Shown here: positions 1-12,100 of the stretch, piece after piece
Layout: the number at the start of each line of letters is the position of its first letter
Numbering within the stretch: position 1 is the first letter of the stretch
Assembly: GCF_052324685.1 (NCBI RefSeq)
Contig: NC_135228.1
Span: 14,058,420 to 14,122,419 of the forward strand
Direction of reading: 5' to 3'
DNA length: 64,000 nucleotides
DNA from: Brachyhypopomus gauderio
Lineage: Eukaryota; Chordata; Actinopteri; Gymnotiformes; Hypopomidae
Made by a program: the position numbers and the translations under genes
The notes under the pieces: model-generated
The model's database searches: none
What the model was told of the DNA's origin: nothing
What the model saw: only the letters and a program-made list of their open reading frames with translations

Positions 1-31
<31 letters not shown>

Positions 32-43
32 CGCGTGTGTGTG
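1..43. repeat. (GT)n microsatellite
   Basis: Alternating GT with a few GC interruptions at the very start of the window; it probably continues to the left. Confidence 0.95.
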
Positions 44-447
44 TTTACGTATGCTCCAGGACAACCCTGATGATCTGACTGACAGGCACTGGAGTGTGAG
101 CTCTGCATCCCGACTGCTCATCAAGCCTTAAGCATTGTCCCGTGTCATTGTCCTGCGTCATTGTCCCGTGTCTGCTTTGGCCACGCGTGTCCGTTAGGAG
201 CCATTTTCCTGCGTGTGGACGGAACACTCAAGCCATGTTTGGACAGGAGCACTAACGCCATGTTTGCTGCATTGCTTGCTTACGCAGAGCAGCGTCTGCA
301 TTCTTACACATTTCTCAAAAATTGCTGTATAAAAGAGGCACTCTTGCCTCCTAGCGTTGGTATCAGAAATGTGTGTGACCTCACCAGGTGCTTATTTTCA
401 TAATGGTAGCACGGTATTACTGTACTTCAGTAATGCAATAGTGCATC

Positions 448-512
<65 letters not shown>

Positions 513-1714
513 GCGATTTCCTTTTGTTTAACTTTCATGTGTTAGCTTGCATGTTATCGATGACATTTTAATTCTGCGGAACATCCATTTCAGTACTGAA
601 CAAAAGTGGACATTTATGGTATTGCATCCTTGTAAGGGTGCGGAACAAGCTGGATGTACACTTTTTTCAAGGGCTTTCTCTCTTGCTGTCACCGTTACCC
701 TAGAGGAAGAGGGTACCTGTCTGTCTGACTGTCTCACTGACAATCTGTGTTGCTAGAGATGGAACCTGTAATGATTTCTGTAGATTTACTTCCCTTTTTT
801 TTGCACACAATTGTACACATATAATATCAGATAAAGTTTTCCCAGCAACAATTAAATCCTTTTTTCTCTCCTTTGTTTACCTTATTGTGGATCACATCTC
901 AAAAACCTGTTTCAGTCAAACCCTCTGAACAAAGTAGATATCTGAACTGCTACGTATAAGTAATGTCTGTATTGCTTTTGTGTGGTTTGTATTGTGTCAC
1001 GTATGGATGCGCTTTTGGTAGGCTTTAGAGGGTCCAGACTCTCTGTGAGCTCCTGCCTAAAACATATGCAAAGTCCCAAACAGGATTCTATATCTACTGC
1101 AATGGAGAGTCAGAACCATTTCTCTGTATGGGAGGAAAAAACATCAAACTGTTCCTGTAACAACTGGCCAAATAAAACCTTAAAATGAAGTACTGTTTGT
1201 TCTACATTTCTTACATGTTTTATTTATGTATAAATGCATATTGGTGTAAATACAGTATGTACATGTGTATGTAAAGGTGAGGTTTTTTTTTTTGTTGTTA
1301 CTTAAAGGGTATGAATACAGTTATTCAAAAAACGCAGGGAGACATCCATTAAAGCGCCTCACTTTGGTTTTCATTGACTTCAGTCAGTACATGAAACCAT
1401 ACATCAAAATCTATATAGGTTCTGACTTGGCATGCTATATGCCCAAATTAAGCCTAGTCTGAATACATCACAAGAATTCACTCTACACCGTGTTATTTAG
1501 GATATCCATGCTTGTTAGATATACCACTCGTCCTTTTTCTGGGTCGTTCATTATCCGGGTACCTGCATGGCAGAAGCCCTCTTTCATCCATTTGACCTTT
1601 GGTGATAAAAACATGCTGGTCCTCTGGTTTTTTTTCTCCTTCTGAGCCGCTTGGAGGAAGAGTAAGTCAGTTCCCTCATGGATGCGGCAGGTTGGATCCA
1701 GTCGCCACAGTCCT
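44..1714. other. Non-coding stretch downstream of the ARHGAP gene, including its probable 3' UTR
   Basis: No coding exon is recognisable. A (GT)n microsatellite occupies 451-513. On the minus strand an AATAAA-type hexamer lies at about 1,219-1,224, roughly 490 bp past the ARHGAP stop codon, and could serve as its poly(A) signal. Open frames here are short and lack splice or family support. Confidence 0.5.
451..513. repeat. (GT)n microsatellite
   Basis: About 31 GT units, passing into a short GC/GT alternation at the 3' end. Confidence 0.95.
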
Positions 1715-1952
1715 TCAGAAGCTCTGAGCGATGCGCTCCGTTTTCTTGGCCTCCGAGTTCAGCTCGCCAAAGGTGTGGAAGAACTGCTCCATCTCCTGCT
1801 GCAGCGCTGCGTTGCGGCGGTCGGCGTCGGCCCGCGCGCGCTCCATGTTACGCGTCTTGATCTCGGCCACACTGACCCACTGACGCTGCTGCTCCAGAGT
1901 GGCACGCAGACCCGCCACCTGCCCCTGGAGAGCCTCTTTTTGCAGCTCTAGC
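1715..1952 (-). CDS. ARHGAP last coding exon: C-terminal coiled coil
   Basis: This 238-nt exon continues the coiled coil ([15 protein letters not shown], then [18 protein letters not shown]) and ends [24 protein letters not shown]. The corresponding ARHGAP24 segment mediates dimerisation and filamin binding. The C-terminal tail is shorter than, and different from, the ARHGAP24 tail. Confidence 0.93.
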
Positions 1953-4900
1953 CTTAAAATATGGGTCGTTTAGGTGGAGTGAGTGTCTTGTATAAATGTT
2001 CACGTGGACATTTACAAAAGAAAAACTAATTCAGAGAAATCAAAGCACAGACACACCAGTCTGCACATAACTAAGGATAATAAACCTTTGGACATCTAAA
2101 GACTAGACATAATGATGACTAAAGTTTCAGCTGTACACTTTCAATTGGTATGATTTTACTGTGACGAGAGTCCTTACCTGTTGATCTTGGCCTCATACTC
2201 CACTTTCTGCCTGGCCATCTGCTGCCGGAGGCAAACCAGCACACTCTGCATTGTTTGGGAAGCAGCAGCGTCTGTGGGTGCATTAGGGAGAAAGACCTCA
2301 CTGCTGCCTGTGCTGAGAGGGGCGTCGGTGGGGGCGGAGGACGGAGCTGGAGAGTTGGGGTGTGTGCCCCCTTCCTCGGGTTCCGACCTGAAAGAAGTGA
2401 AGTATAAGGGGCTGTTGCAGGGTCCGGCTGCCCTGCCTCTGACCGTGCCTCCCTCCGTGAGCAGGATCTCACAGGAGGACCAGGGGCTGCTGCTGTCGCC
2501 CAAGCTGCCGGCACAGCCCTCCGGCTCCCCCGTGGCGGTGCTCGGCTCGCCGTCTTCCGCTCGTCCATCCGCTCGTCCGGCGGGACCGATGTTGTCGTAT
2601 ACGGATAGGGTGCTTTCCTGGGCTTCGCTACTGGCTCCGCTGTCCCCAAAGGCTCTCTCGGCCTCCCAGCCGGATCGCCCCGGACCAGGCCAGCTACAAG
2701 ACGGCACGCAACTCCCGTCCCCGACGTCTGACACCGTGGTCAGAGAGGAGCAGGCAGCGGGTGGCGTCGGGACAGGGGGGAACTCCTGCGCTGAACGGAC
2801 CGGGCCGTGGTTCTCGTACAGCAGAGTCGAGCTGCTCTGGGAAGAGGCCTCAGGTTCCCACTGCTGTGACTCCGAGAGGTGCCGTTGGGGGTGAGAGCTT
2901 TGTCGAGATGGCCTCCTCCTCTCAGCAGTGAGGGGCAGGGAGAGCTTCCGCAAGCACAATGTGGATGTCGCCGCCGGCTGGTCCAGTCGATCACCGCCCA
3001 GTCGGAGGTGAGGCTCACTCGGGTGGGCGTAGGATTCAGTACACACCCACTCGACCTGACTGCACTGCCTGTGTGTGGGAGCAAGGGTTGGTACAGAGGT
3101 GCCTGGAGGACTGCGGAGGTTTTCTCTTGAGAAAAGTTTGCTATGCTCTCTGATCAGCTCTGACATCAGGTGTTGCACCACGGCTGTCCCTAGAGGGAGA
3201 GAGATTGCATTGTGGGTGAATGGTTCTCTTATCTGCCACGTTACACAATTAGGTTTTTGGAATGAATAGTATTAGCAGCATCTCAAGAATGCTGAGCATT
3301 TTAAACTTCATCTTTAGCTGAATTCAGTAGAATTAGATATTCATTTAGGGCAATATGCCCAAATCTGTCGTTCAGCAGGCTTATCACATTCTCCCATTCT
3401 TATAACTCGTGCTTTCTTTCTTCAAAATGCCCCCACCTCCAATAATACTCTCAGGGTCCTCAGCTTTGGGTCGGAGGATGTTGGGCCCAAAAACAGTTGC
3501 CAGGTTCTGGATACTCATCTTGTTGGTACTAGAGTAAGACTGGACTTCATTTAAGAACCTGCAAAGAAAATGTTCATTTCTGTCACCTATATGCTGTACA
3601 CATTTCGATTTGCCATTTGGATGATCTTAGAACACGTATTGCACCCACAGACCCCAGACTTACTGGCAGATGTATTTTAGCAGATTGAAATTGGCGACTG
3701 GAAGCTCATGAAGAAGGTTTTTCAGTTCCATCAGCCCCTAAAGCCAGACAAAAAGGTTACACAAAATAACTAGACAGATGGTGTTCTTATAGTTCATCCT
3801 ACAGCATTGAAGATTTGATGCTTTTCTTTTTGTATAAATAACCTTACACTAGGTGCCCAGACAATATACTAACATGAACCCCATCAAGACAATTATTTTA
3901 TCTGTAGCAAAAGACTTCCCAAGAGATCTTCATTCAACAACACTAAAGGAGTCCTGCCGTGCTGCCAAGGTCATTGACGGAGAGCAGGCAAACAGGACCA
4001 TCTTCCCTATAACACGAATGCAAGCTCTTCCTGGATGGCCATTTATTTGTGCAGATTGTAATCTTTTTGGACTTCCAGTAAAAGTATTTCAGGCTATACC
4101 TGGTTCTCAAGCTGAAGGTCAAAAAGAACCAAAATGCTTGTCTTTATGTCTTTTTTTAAATCCTGTGACGATCACTCCACTGATCGATACTTTTTAAACT
4201 CACCGTACATTTGAACCACGTAATTCACAACTGATAATTAAAGATTTTGGAGATGCACTGTTGTGACCGTTTTGTTATCTTCCATATGGTTTGTAATTAA
4301 TGTGTGTGCATTTGTAACACTCATGGTAAGAGCGCACGCTGAACTAGGTGACGGCACCACACAAGCCAATGGTGACATGGCCCAGGAGAAGCAGCAGATA
4401 CCTGCTCCCTGTCCGACGGCATCTTCTTGCCACACAGGAGAAACTCTTGGTAGCGAGAGAACGGGACCAGTGGTTCAGGCAACTCCCTGAGATACAGCTT
4501 CAGTAGAGATGCCACTGTGTGGACATCTGTGCTGCTGGGATAGAAATCACACGCACACACACAGAAGCTCAACTGAATCTTCTCACATAGGACTGTGAGG
4601 TTTGTCTTACAGAAAACGCTACCAAAGAACATTGATCTCTTGGTATGCTATGTTGCGAACAATACATCTGATATCCGATATGACCAGAATGACTTGTAAT
4701 TAGTAGCCGAGGAACTTCATGATGTTCCTTGTGTGCTGCTAACACTTACCTGTCGAAGGAAGGTTTCTCGCCTGCATCAAAGGCCTCTTGCAGCTCTTTG
4801 ACTAGTGTGGCTTGGCCAGACTGCCTGAAGAGGCCCACCTCCATCAGCCCACGTTCCCTGATGAAGTCCACGCACTGCTCCACCACCAGGGGAGCCATGT

Positions 4901-5869
4901 GATCGCCATAGCGACGCTCGTACAGCACCGTCTCCTCCAGCCGCTGCCCGAACACACCTGAGGTAAAGAGTTGGGGCTGTTTCTGACCAAACCCCTCGGT
5001 TCCTGCACTGACCTCTTCGTCAAAAAAAACGCACGAGGTACATATTATAACCCATGTTTTATAAGGGTAACCCTCCTCCGTGTTTACCACGGGTTAGTTT
5101 CTGACCACAGGACTACTGGTCACTTAAAGTTTGGACTACTGGACTACAACTGACCACTGGACTGCTAAGATTGACCACAGGACTACTGCTCAATTAAAGT
5201 TTGGACTACTGCACTACAACTGACCACAGGACAACTGCTCACCTAAAGTTTGGACTACTGGACTACAACTGACCACAGGACTGCTAAGACTGACCACAAG
5301 ACTACTGCTCACTTAATGTTCACTGCTAGGTTGAAAGTAATCTGCCCCCAAACATCCAGCTATTAGCAGTCCTGTGGTCAGTTGTAGCAGTCCTGTGGTC
5401 AGTATTAGCAGTCCTGTGGTAAGTTTTAGCCCTCCTGCGGTCAGTATTAGCAGTCCTGCGGCAGTTCTGTGGTCAGTTTTATCGGTCTTTCTAAACGCCT
5501 CTCTCGGGTGCCTGAGCAGTGCTGCAGTGCTGCAGTGTTGCACCACAGTCCCCTCCGCCCGCGATCGTCTCATCAAAAGCTCAGAAATACTCACGCCTCC
5601 TAAAGCTCAGCACCCTTTTAATTTTCCTGTATGCGGAGTGGGAGACGTAGCTCCCCGTGCGCCGGACCGCCTGCTTGTTCTCAGGCATCTCCCGCCGCGG
5701 CGAGCGGTGCCCGCGTCCTTGCGGCCGTTTGTCTCAGGTGCGCGCCCTCGATCTTGATCTGCCAGAAAATCACAGCGCCTCCATTTCACCAAGAGGGAAC
5801 GAAGGAGCACGGTGACGAGGTGACCTCACCACACTCTGTGACTCCGTGTTTTGTGAAGCTGTATTCCTC

Positions 5870-5911
<42 letters not shown>

Positions 5912-6710
5912 CCTTGTCTTTGGATCCCTCCCTACTGTGCGCAGGTAGGTGGATATAAGCCCCAGTTGCTGTGTGAGCCTCAGACCTGATGGGAGGCAGA
6001 TCCCTGCCCTGTCGTCGGTACGCGGTGTTGACCCTCAGGCTCGGATACGCGCACTAATCAGATATATCAACATTCCAGCAGTGTCACTGCTCCTCATCCT
6101 TAAGAGGAGGCATTGTTCCTCCCCGGCATGCCTCCTGCTCCTAGGTTCGAACGAAAATTAAATGATCCGGGCAACTTCGGTATGAGTTCTTAAGACTTCT
6201 TAACTTCCTCGAGAAAAATGCGACACAATCACATCCAATATCCAGATTTTATGAGGATGTTGCCGTGATGAAAAGGCTGAAACAGCAGATCACAGCTCAG
6301 GCGTGTCTGGCTGTTACGGAGCGTATGCAGTCACGGTGCCAGGTGTGTGACCTGTGACCTGCAGTCAGCTACACGGAGAGGGTGGTCCCGGGGCAGCCAT
6401 CCGGTGGTCCAGTTTCACCTCGTTGAGGACTTTCAGGGGATGGGTCTCCACAGCTGCTGCGTTCAGGTGTCCTGGTGATGTAGTATAGTCCACAGAAGTA
6501 TGCATGTGTTTGTCTTTGATCAGAGGCTCATCTGGATCCAGCTGTGTTGAGGAGTTCCCGTCACAGGTGCCTCCTTAGTCTATTCTAAATTAAATCTGCG
6601 GGACTGTGCGTCAGTCTGCTGCAGCCCTGCTCCTCCCGGAATACCTTAGGAATTGTTTCACCCTTATATCCTTATGTCACATGTTAACCATCTTTTGCCC
6701 TGTGTGTTTA

Positions 6711-6754
<44 letters not shown>

Positions 6755-9020
6755 TCCTATCCCTGCACTCATCTGCCCTTTCCTCCCTCCCCCCACCTCA
6801 CCCCTTGTATCAAACTACTCCTCTGCAGGCTCACTGGAGCGAGGCCAAGGTGGCGCCGGCTCCCTGTCTCTCCCCCCGTCTCTCCCACGTCTCTCCCCCG
6901 TCTCTCCCCCGTCTCTCCCCCGTCTCTCCCCCAACTCTCCCTATCGCCTTCGTCTCTCCATGAATCATTAACACTGAACAGCGCAGTCACACATCGACTA
7001 AAAATAAATGAACTGGAACATGTTGCCTTTTACCCACTCTTTCACACTCGTTCTGTCTTTCTCTCTCTCTCTCTTGTTCTTTTCTCTCTATCCTCTCCAC
7101 TCTCTCTCTCCACCCCTTTCCCCCTAACCTCACAAGGCTTCTCATCTCCAATCATTTCCCATTGGCCTGCACCGAACACGCCCCCCCCCCAAGCCCTTTT
7201 TTTAACGTGTGTGTCTGGTTTGGGTAACTTGGCCTCTGATGTCAGTCCCTTTCCAAAGTAGTTTGTGAGACACTGACCTAGCATGCAGGGAACTTGAGTG
7301 TGAGTGCAAAACCAGGACCGCGTTATCTGTCATGGAAATCTCCTGCTGTGTAGCAGCAGTTATGACTGGGAGGTGGTGTGGGGAATTCATCGGGAGTGTT
7401 AATCTCTCTTGGGGAAAGTGCAGCAGGGACCCTGCAGCACAAGTTTAGCTCTCAGCGCCACCGAACACTTCGTCACCCAGGCGCGTGCAGGCGCCCTTCA
7501 GCAGCTCCTCCAGGGCTTTCCACGGTGCCTGTGGAACATTCCGGATCCAAGACCTGGAGCACTTCCAGTTCCAGTAGAACACAGACCAATCTTCTTCTAT
7601 TTGTGAAGGAGTCTTTGTGCTGAGACAGATGAACTCCTGGAACAGGGATACTTTTGTTTGGGCAGAGTTCAAGTCACTGCTCAGCATCAGAGGGTGAGAG
7701 AGAAAATGATGGGGAGCTGACAGCCCCCATGAGCAAAGTAACGCACTGTAACGCTACTGGAATCAGGCGCACTGTAACGCTACTGGAATCAGGCGCACTG
7801 CCAAAATGAACCTTCACATACTTTCTCAAGCACCCTCTCTCTCTCTCTCTCTTTCTCTCTCTCACATACACACACACACCGCAGGTGTAAGAGACAGTAG
7901 CAGCTTATCAGCAGGGCAGACGGTGTTCTGAGCTGTCTGAACTTGGTCTAAGCCGGAGCAGGACATGAAGGACATAAAGAGGAACCACAAATTTTTATCG
8001 TCTGTTATACCAGGACATTTATATTTGGTGCGCAGAGAGAACGTCCGAGTGCTTGAACTCAAAATGACACTGCAGTTTCACATGCTGGAACGTCCTCTGG
8101 TCATTTGCGTGCCTTTATTCTCTTTGGCCAGGAAAGACAGAGAGAATTTGGACAATGACATCACTCTCAGGGGCATGCGGTTTGGAGAGTTTAGTGAGAT
8201 GTACGCTGTTACAGACAAAGCTCGGTTTGAGGCACGTCTAGTCATTAGTGTGTAATGCCATGACCATGTCTGAGAAACGGGTAAAATATGTTTATCATGT
8301 CAGGAGATGAGTGAGCATTTGTGTGGTAGGTGTTGTGACTGAATCCTTATCGACCTTATCGCACGGATGTATAGTCCAGACATTCCCAATGTACTTTTGT
8401 CACAGTGCCTTTGTCACAATCATGTGTGGCATCATCAAAAAGACTGATGTCATTTCCAGGTTAGTACACGTGTTGTGTGGTTTAAGTGCATGTGTGTAGT
8501 CACCTGTGAAGGGAATCCACACTCCTTTGTTGAGGCTTTTCAACCATTCCTCCCCTTGACCACAGCTGTTGGACAGGAAGAAGTATGAACCAGGGCTTAC
8601 TAACACGTCTCTATTTCCTGCCAGAGAAACAAGGAAAGGGGGTGTAGAGACACAGAGATGAGTACCAGAAGTTTGGTGCTTTGTGTGTTTTAGCTTCCTA
8701 TCAGATTATTCGAATTAGTCACATTTTTTTTGGTCTGCACTACACAGTAGATTCATTTACTGGTTTCAACAGATGGCCTGACTGAATGAGAATCAATAAT
8801 CTCTATATTAAGTTTAGAGATGCACAAGAATCTCCAGCAAACATCCAGAGTTCAGCTCTGATTTGGATCGATGTTAGGCATTTGCTTAATAACAGTGTCT
8901 AGATGGAGTGGGTGCTTTAGACTGGACTCCAGTGGACTTCAGTGCATCATCCTAAATGTCACTGACTTCAGACCAGTTTGGACTGTGGACACAACATGAG
9001 TCGCTACATCTAATATAGTT

Positions 9021-9064
<44 letters not shown>

Positions 9065-9081
9065 CATAGGCCTACAGTGTA

Positions 9082-9135
<54 letters not shown>

Positions 9136-12100
9136 TCACATACAGTATATACACACATATATTCATGTGTGTCAGACTCTGCTACATGTATGAACATGCA
9201 CTGAGTCTCTACTTGTGGCCCTGAGACTTTTCCCCACAGTCTCTCCACATCAGTCTACCAGTGAGCCATGACAAATCCACACACCCACAGATGGCTCCAT
9301 TTTACGTTTTCCGTCCGTGCCCTCTACATGCAGTGTCCCTCCAGCCAGGGTGATAGACGCTGGTCTGAGGTCAGCCTTTTTGTGTTTATTTAAACAGTTA
9401 ACATAAGGGAAATACACTAGAGCGTCTCAGATGTTTGAGAAAGGAACTCCGACCAAAGCAGTCCTCCAACCACATGGGCCTCAAACGTGTTGTGAGTACA
9501 CGTCAGTACATGTATGGCCAAAACGATGTGGAAACCTTTTCCAAGAGCCTTCTCCATACAGTTGCCACAAGGTTGGCAGCATTTCATTGTCTGAAATGTT
9601 CTTGTATGCCACAGCATTAACCTCACCCTTCTCTTGGACTAAGGAACTGAAGCCAAGCCCTGAAGAAACTACCCTGGACCATTATTCCACCATCCGCCCA
9701 AGCCACATTCTATCATCACACTGTCAGTGAAGTGTGATTCATCACTCCAGAAAACACAGCTCCATAGTCCAGTGGCATTGCACTTTACACCACTTCAGTT
9801 CACCCATGGTGATCTTAGATTCGTGTGCAGCAGCTGAGCCATAGAAACCAATTTTACGCACAGCTCCCAGTGCCCAGTTCTTATGCTGATGTTGCTTCCA
9901 GAGGCAGCCTGAGACTCTGTGGTGAGCAGTGGACCAGAGGACAGGCAAGCAACACTTATGCTCTGTGAGTTTGTACAGACTGCTGCTTCATGGCTGAGCT
10001 GTTGTTTCTCTTAGTCTCTTTAATTTCACAATAATGGCACTTACAGATGAGCAGGGCAGATTTCACAAGCTCACTTGTGACAAAGGTGGCACCATATGAC
10101 AGAGGCACGCTTAAAGTCACTGAGTTCTTCAGTACAAACCCCTCTTCTTCTGTGAATGAATATTGACAAACTCCTGTTCAGGTGATTGACATATGTTGAC
10201 TCTGGAACTGATTCTCTGGAGTTGATTCTCTGGTACTGATTCTCTAGTGTTGACTCTTTGGTACTGACTCTCTGGTACTGACTCTCTGGTACTGACTCTC
10301 TGGTGTTGACTCTCTGGTGTTGACTCAGCAGCTGAAGACATGGTGCATGTGAAGTACCATTTTGTTAATCATCAAACAAAACATATCAGTTGTATTGGAT
10401 AGACACCATACCTGGACCAACTGGTGCTGGAGTTCCTCAAACCACTCACTGTTCCTTTCTAAAAGATCTGTGTCTCATTTCACAACACCTGTTCACCTGT
10501 ATGCGAACACCTGTTCACAATGGGTGTGACTGAAACAGCTGAGCTCAGTGATGAGGTGTAATGTCCATATACCTTTGGCCAAATACTATAGATTTGGGCT
10601 CCAGGTTTAGATGTAATTTCTCCACAGAATGCACCAGGAGGTGGAGCTAATCTGAACTTCAGTAATATTTGAAGCCACTTGCATGTGTCAGTGAACTCAC
10701 TTACTGCAGTGACCAAGAGATGATGCCAATGTATTAAACCTTTGGTGATTGACTTATACTTAAACAAGCATATTAAACCTGCTTTCATGGAGCAAAAAGT
10801 CAGATATGAACTGTCGCATTACAGCTTACATATTGGATCTAGGGGCGGGCCAACTGTGAGGGCAGGGCCGCACAGCAAGGACTCCCAGCATGCTTTGTGC
10901 CTCTCCACAAATCCTCTAGTAGTCATGGTCACTCTGTCCTTTTGGCCAGCCTCACATCTAAAGGATGGTTTGAGATGAATCGAGTGACCATTTCTTATCT
11001 TTAAGCACCAAAGAGTTCAACAAGGGGAAGAGCAGAGCATTGATTTCCATAATTTAATTAAAAAGTCTTACTGCTTTTCCACCCCATACATTTCTCCGAG
11101 GAGATATTAATCACAGAATGGGTCTCGGCCACAATTAAACCGTGCTCCAGATTCCACTCACATTTGCTGAGAGAGTGCGGTAATTAATTTCACTGAGACG
11201 TTTTTCACTAACCAGCGACGAGCAGTAAAAACCAGCTAAGTGGTTTATCAATACATCCTCCTTTCTAAGGCTGGAAAAACCTACCCCAACCTGGGAAAGG
11301 CAGCAGGGAAGGTCATCCCTAAACAGAATAGTGAATGCTGCAGTGGCACAAAGCTTAAACTGAGTCTAATGTCAGTGAACACTGGTTGTCCTCTCAGTGA
11401 CATTCAACGTCCCTTGCCCCATTCTTTAGACGAGGCACAGACCGCTTGTGTATCTGGCACTCTGCCAAGTACTGATAAGAGATAGTGGGATACTGGTTAT
11501 TTATCTTCAATGCTATAGTGACTGTACAGATCAGAGGTTTAATTATTAGAGATTGGCAATAGCTATGAATTTATACCTCAGCTGTTGTCAGGTTGCTTAA
11601 GCATACAGTGGATCTGTTTGAATGAGTGGAATATTGAATATGTTTACCATTTGCAATGTATTACCAATATGCAAATGTTACTCTGTAAATCGCACTGATG
11701 CACAATGGGAATCTGGTTAAGGTTTGGGTCAGAGATTGTATCTGGAATGGTCACTGTGACAAAGGGGCAAACAGGAGAACTTCACTGCATAGTAAAGTGA
11801 ATTCTCCATTAGGTCTCATTTAGAGTAGAGAAAAATATAAATTTTATATATAAATGTTTGTCACCACAACCACTTTAATTTGTAGATAAACTGAAACTGA
11901 ATGTCTTCAGTCTACTGGTCCATGACCAAACACCAACAGCAGGCTTGACACTTTGTGGCAACATCCCTAAGGGACGTGCAAGTTTTTGCCAGTAGTGAGT
12001 GTTTCGGGGGGGGGGGGGGGGGGGGGGGGGTTAAATTACACCTATAGGACACAGTTTCTCGTTTGCTATTGTTACTTTCCATGTGGTTTGGATTAGTTCA

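Larger units (their letters stand above)
5491..8503. other. ARHGAP intron, no exon recognised
   Basis: The stretch between the fold-back repeat and the PH-tail exon holds (CT)n tracts at 5,873-5,909 and 6,715-6,750, imperfect CT-rich DNA at about 6,880-7,100 and 7,835-7,865, and a 26-bp tandem duplication at 7,743-7,800. Open frames on either strand resemble no family. Confidence 0.6.

Noticed and set aside
2119..2894. Long frames antisense or shifted within the ARHGAP linker exon
   Set aside because: They are shadows of a GC-rich coding exon with correct splice sites in the chosen frame.
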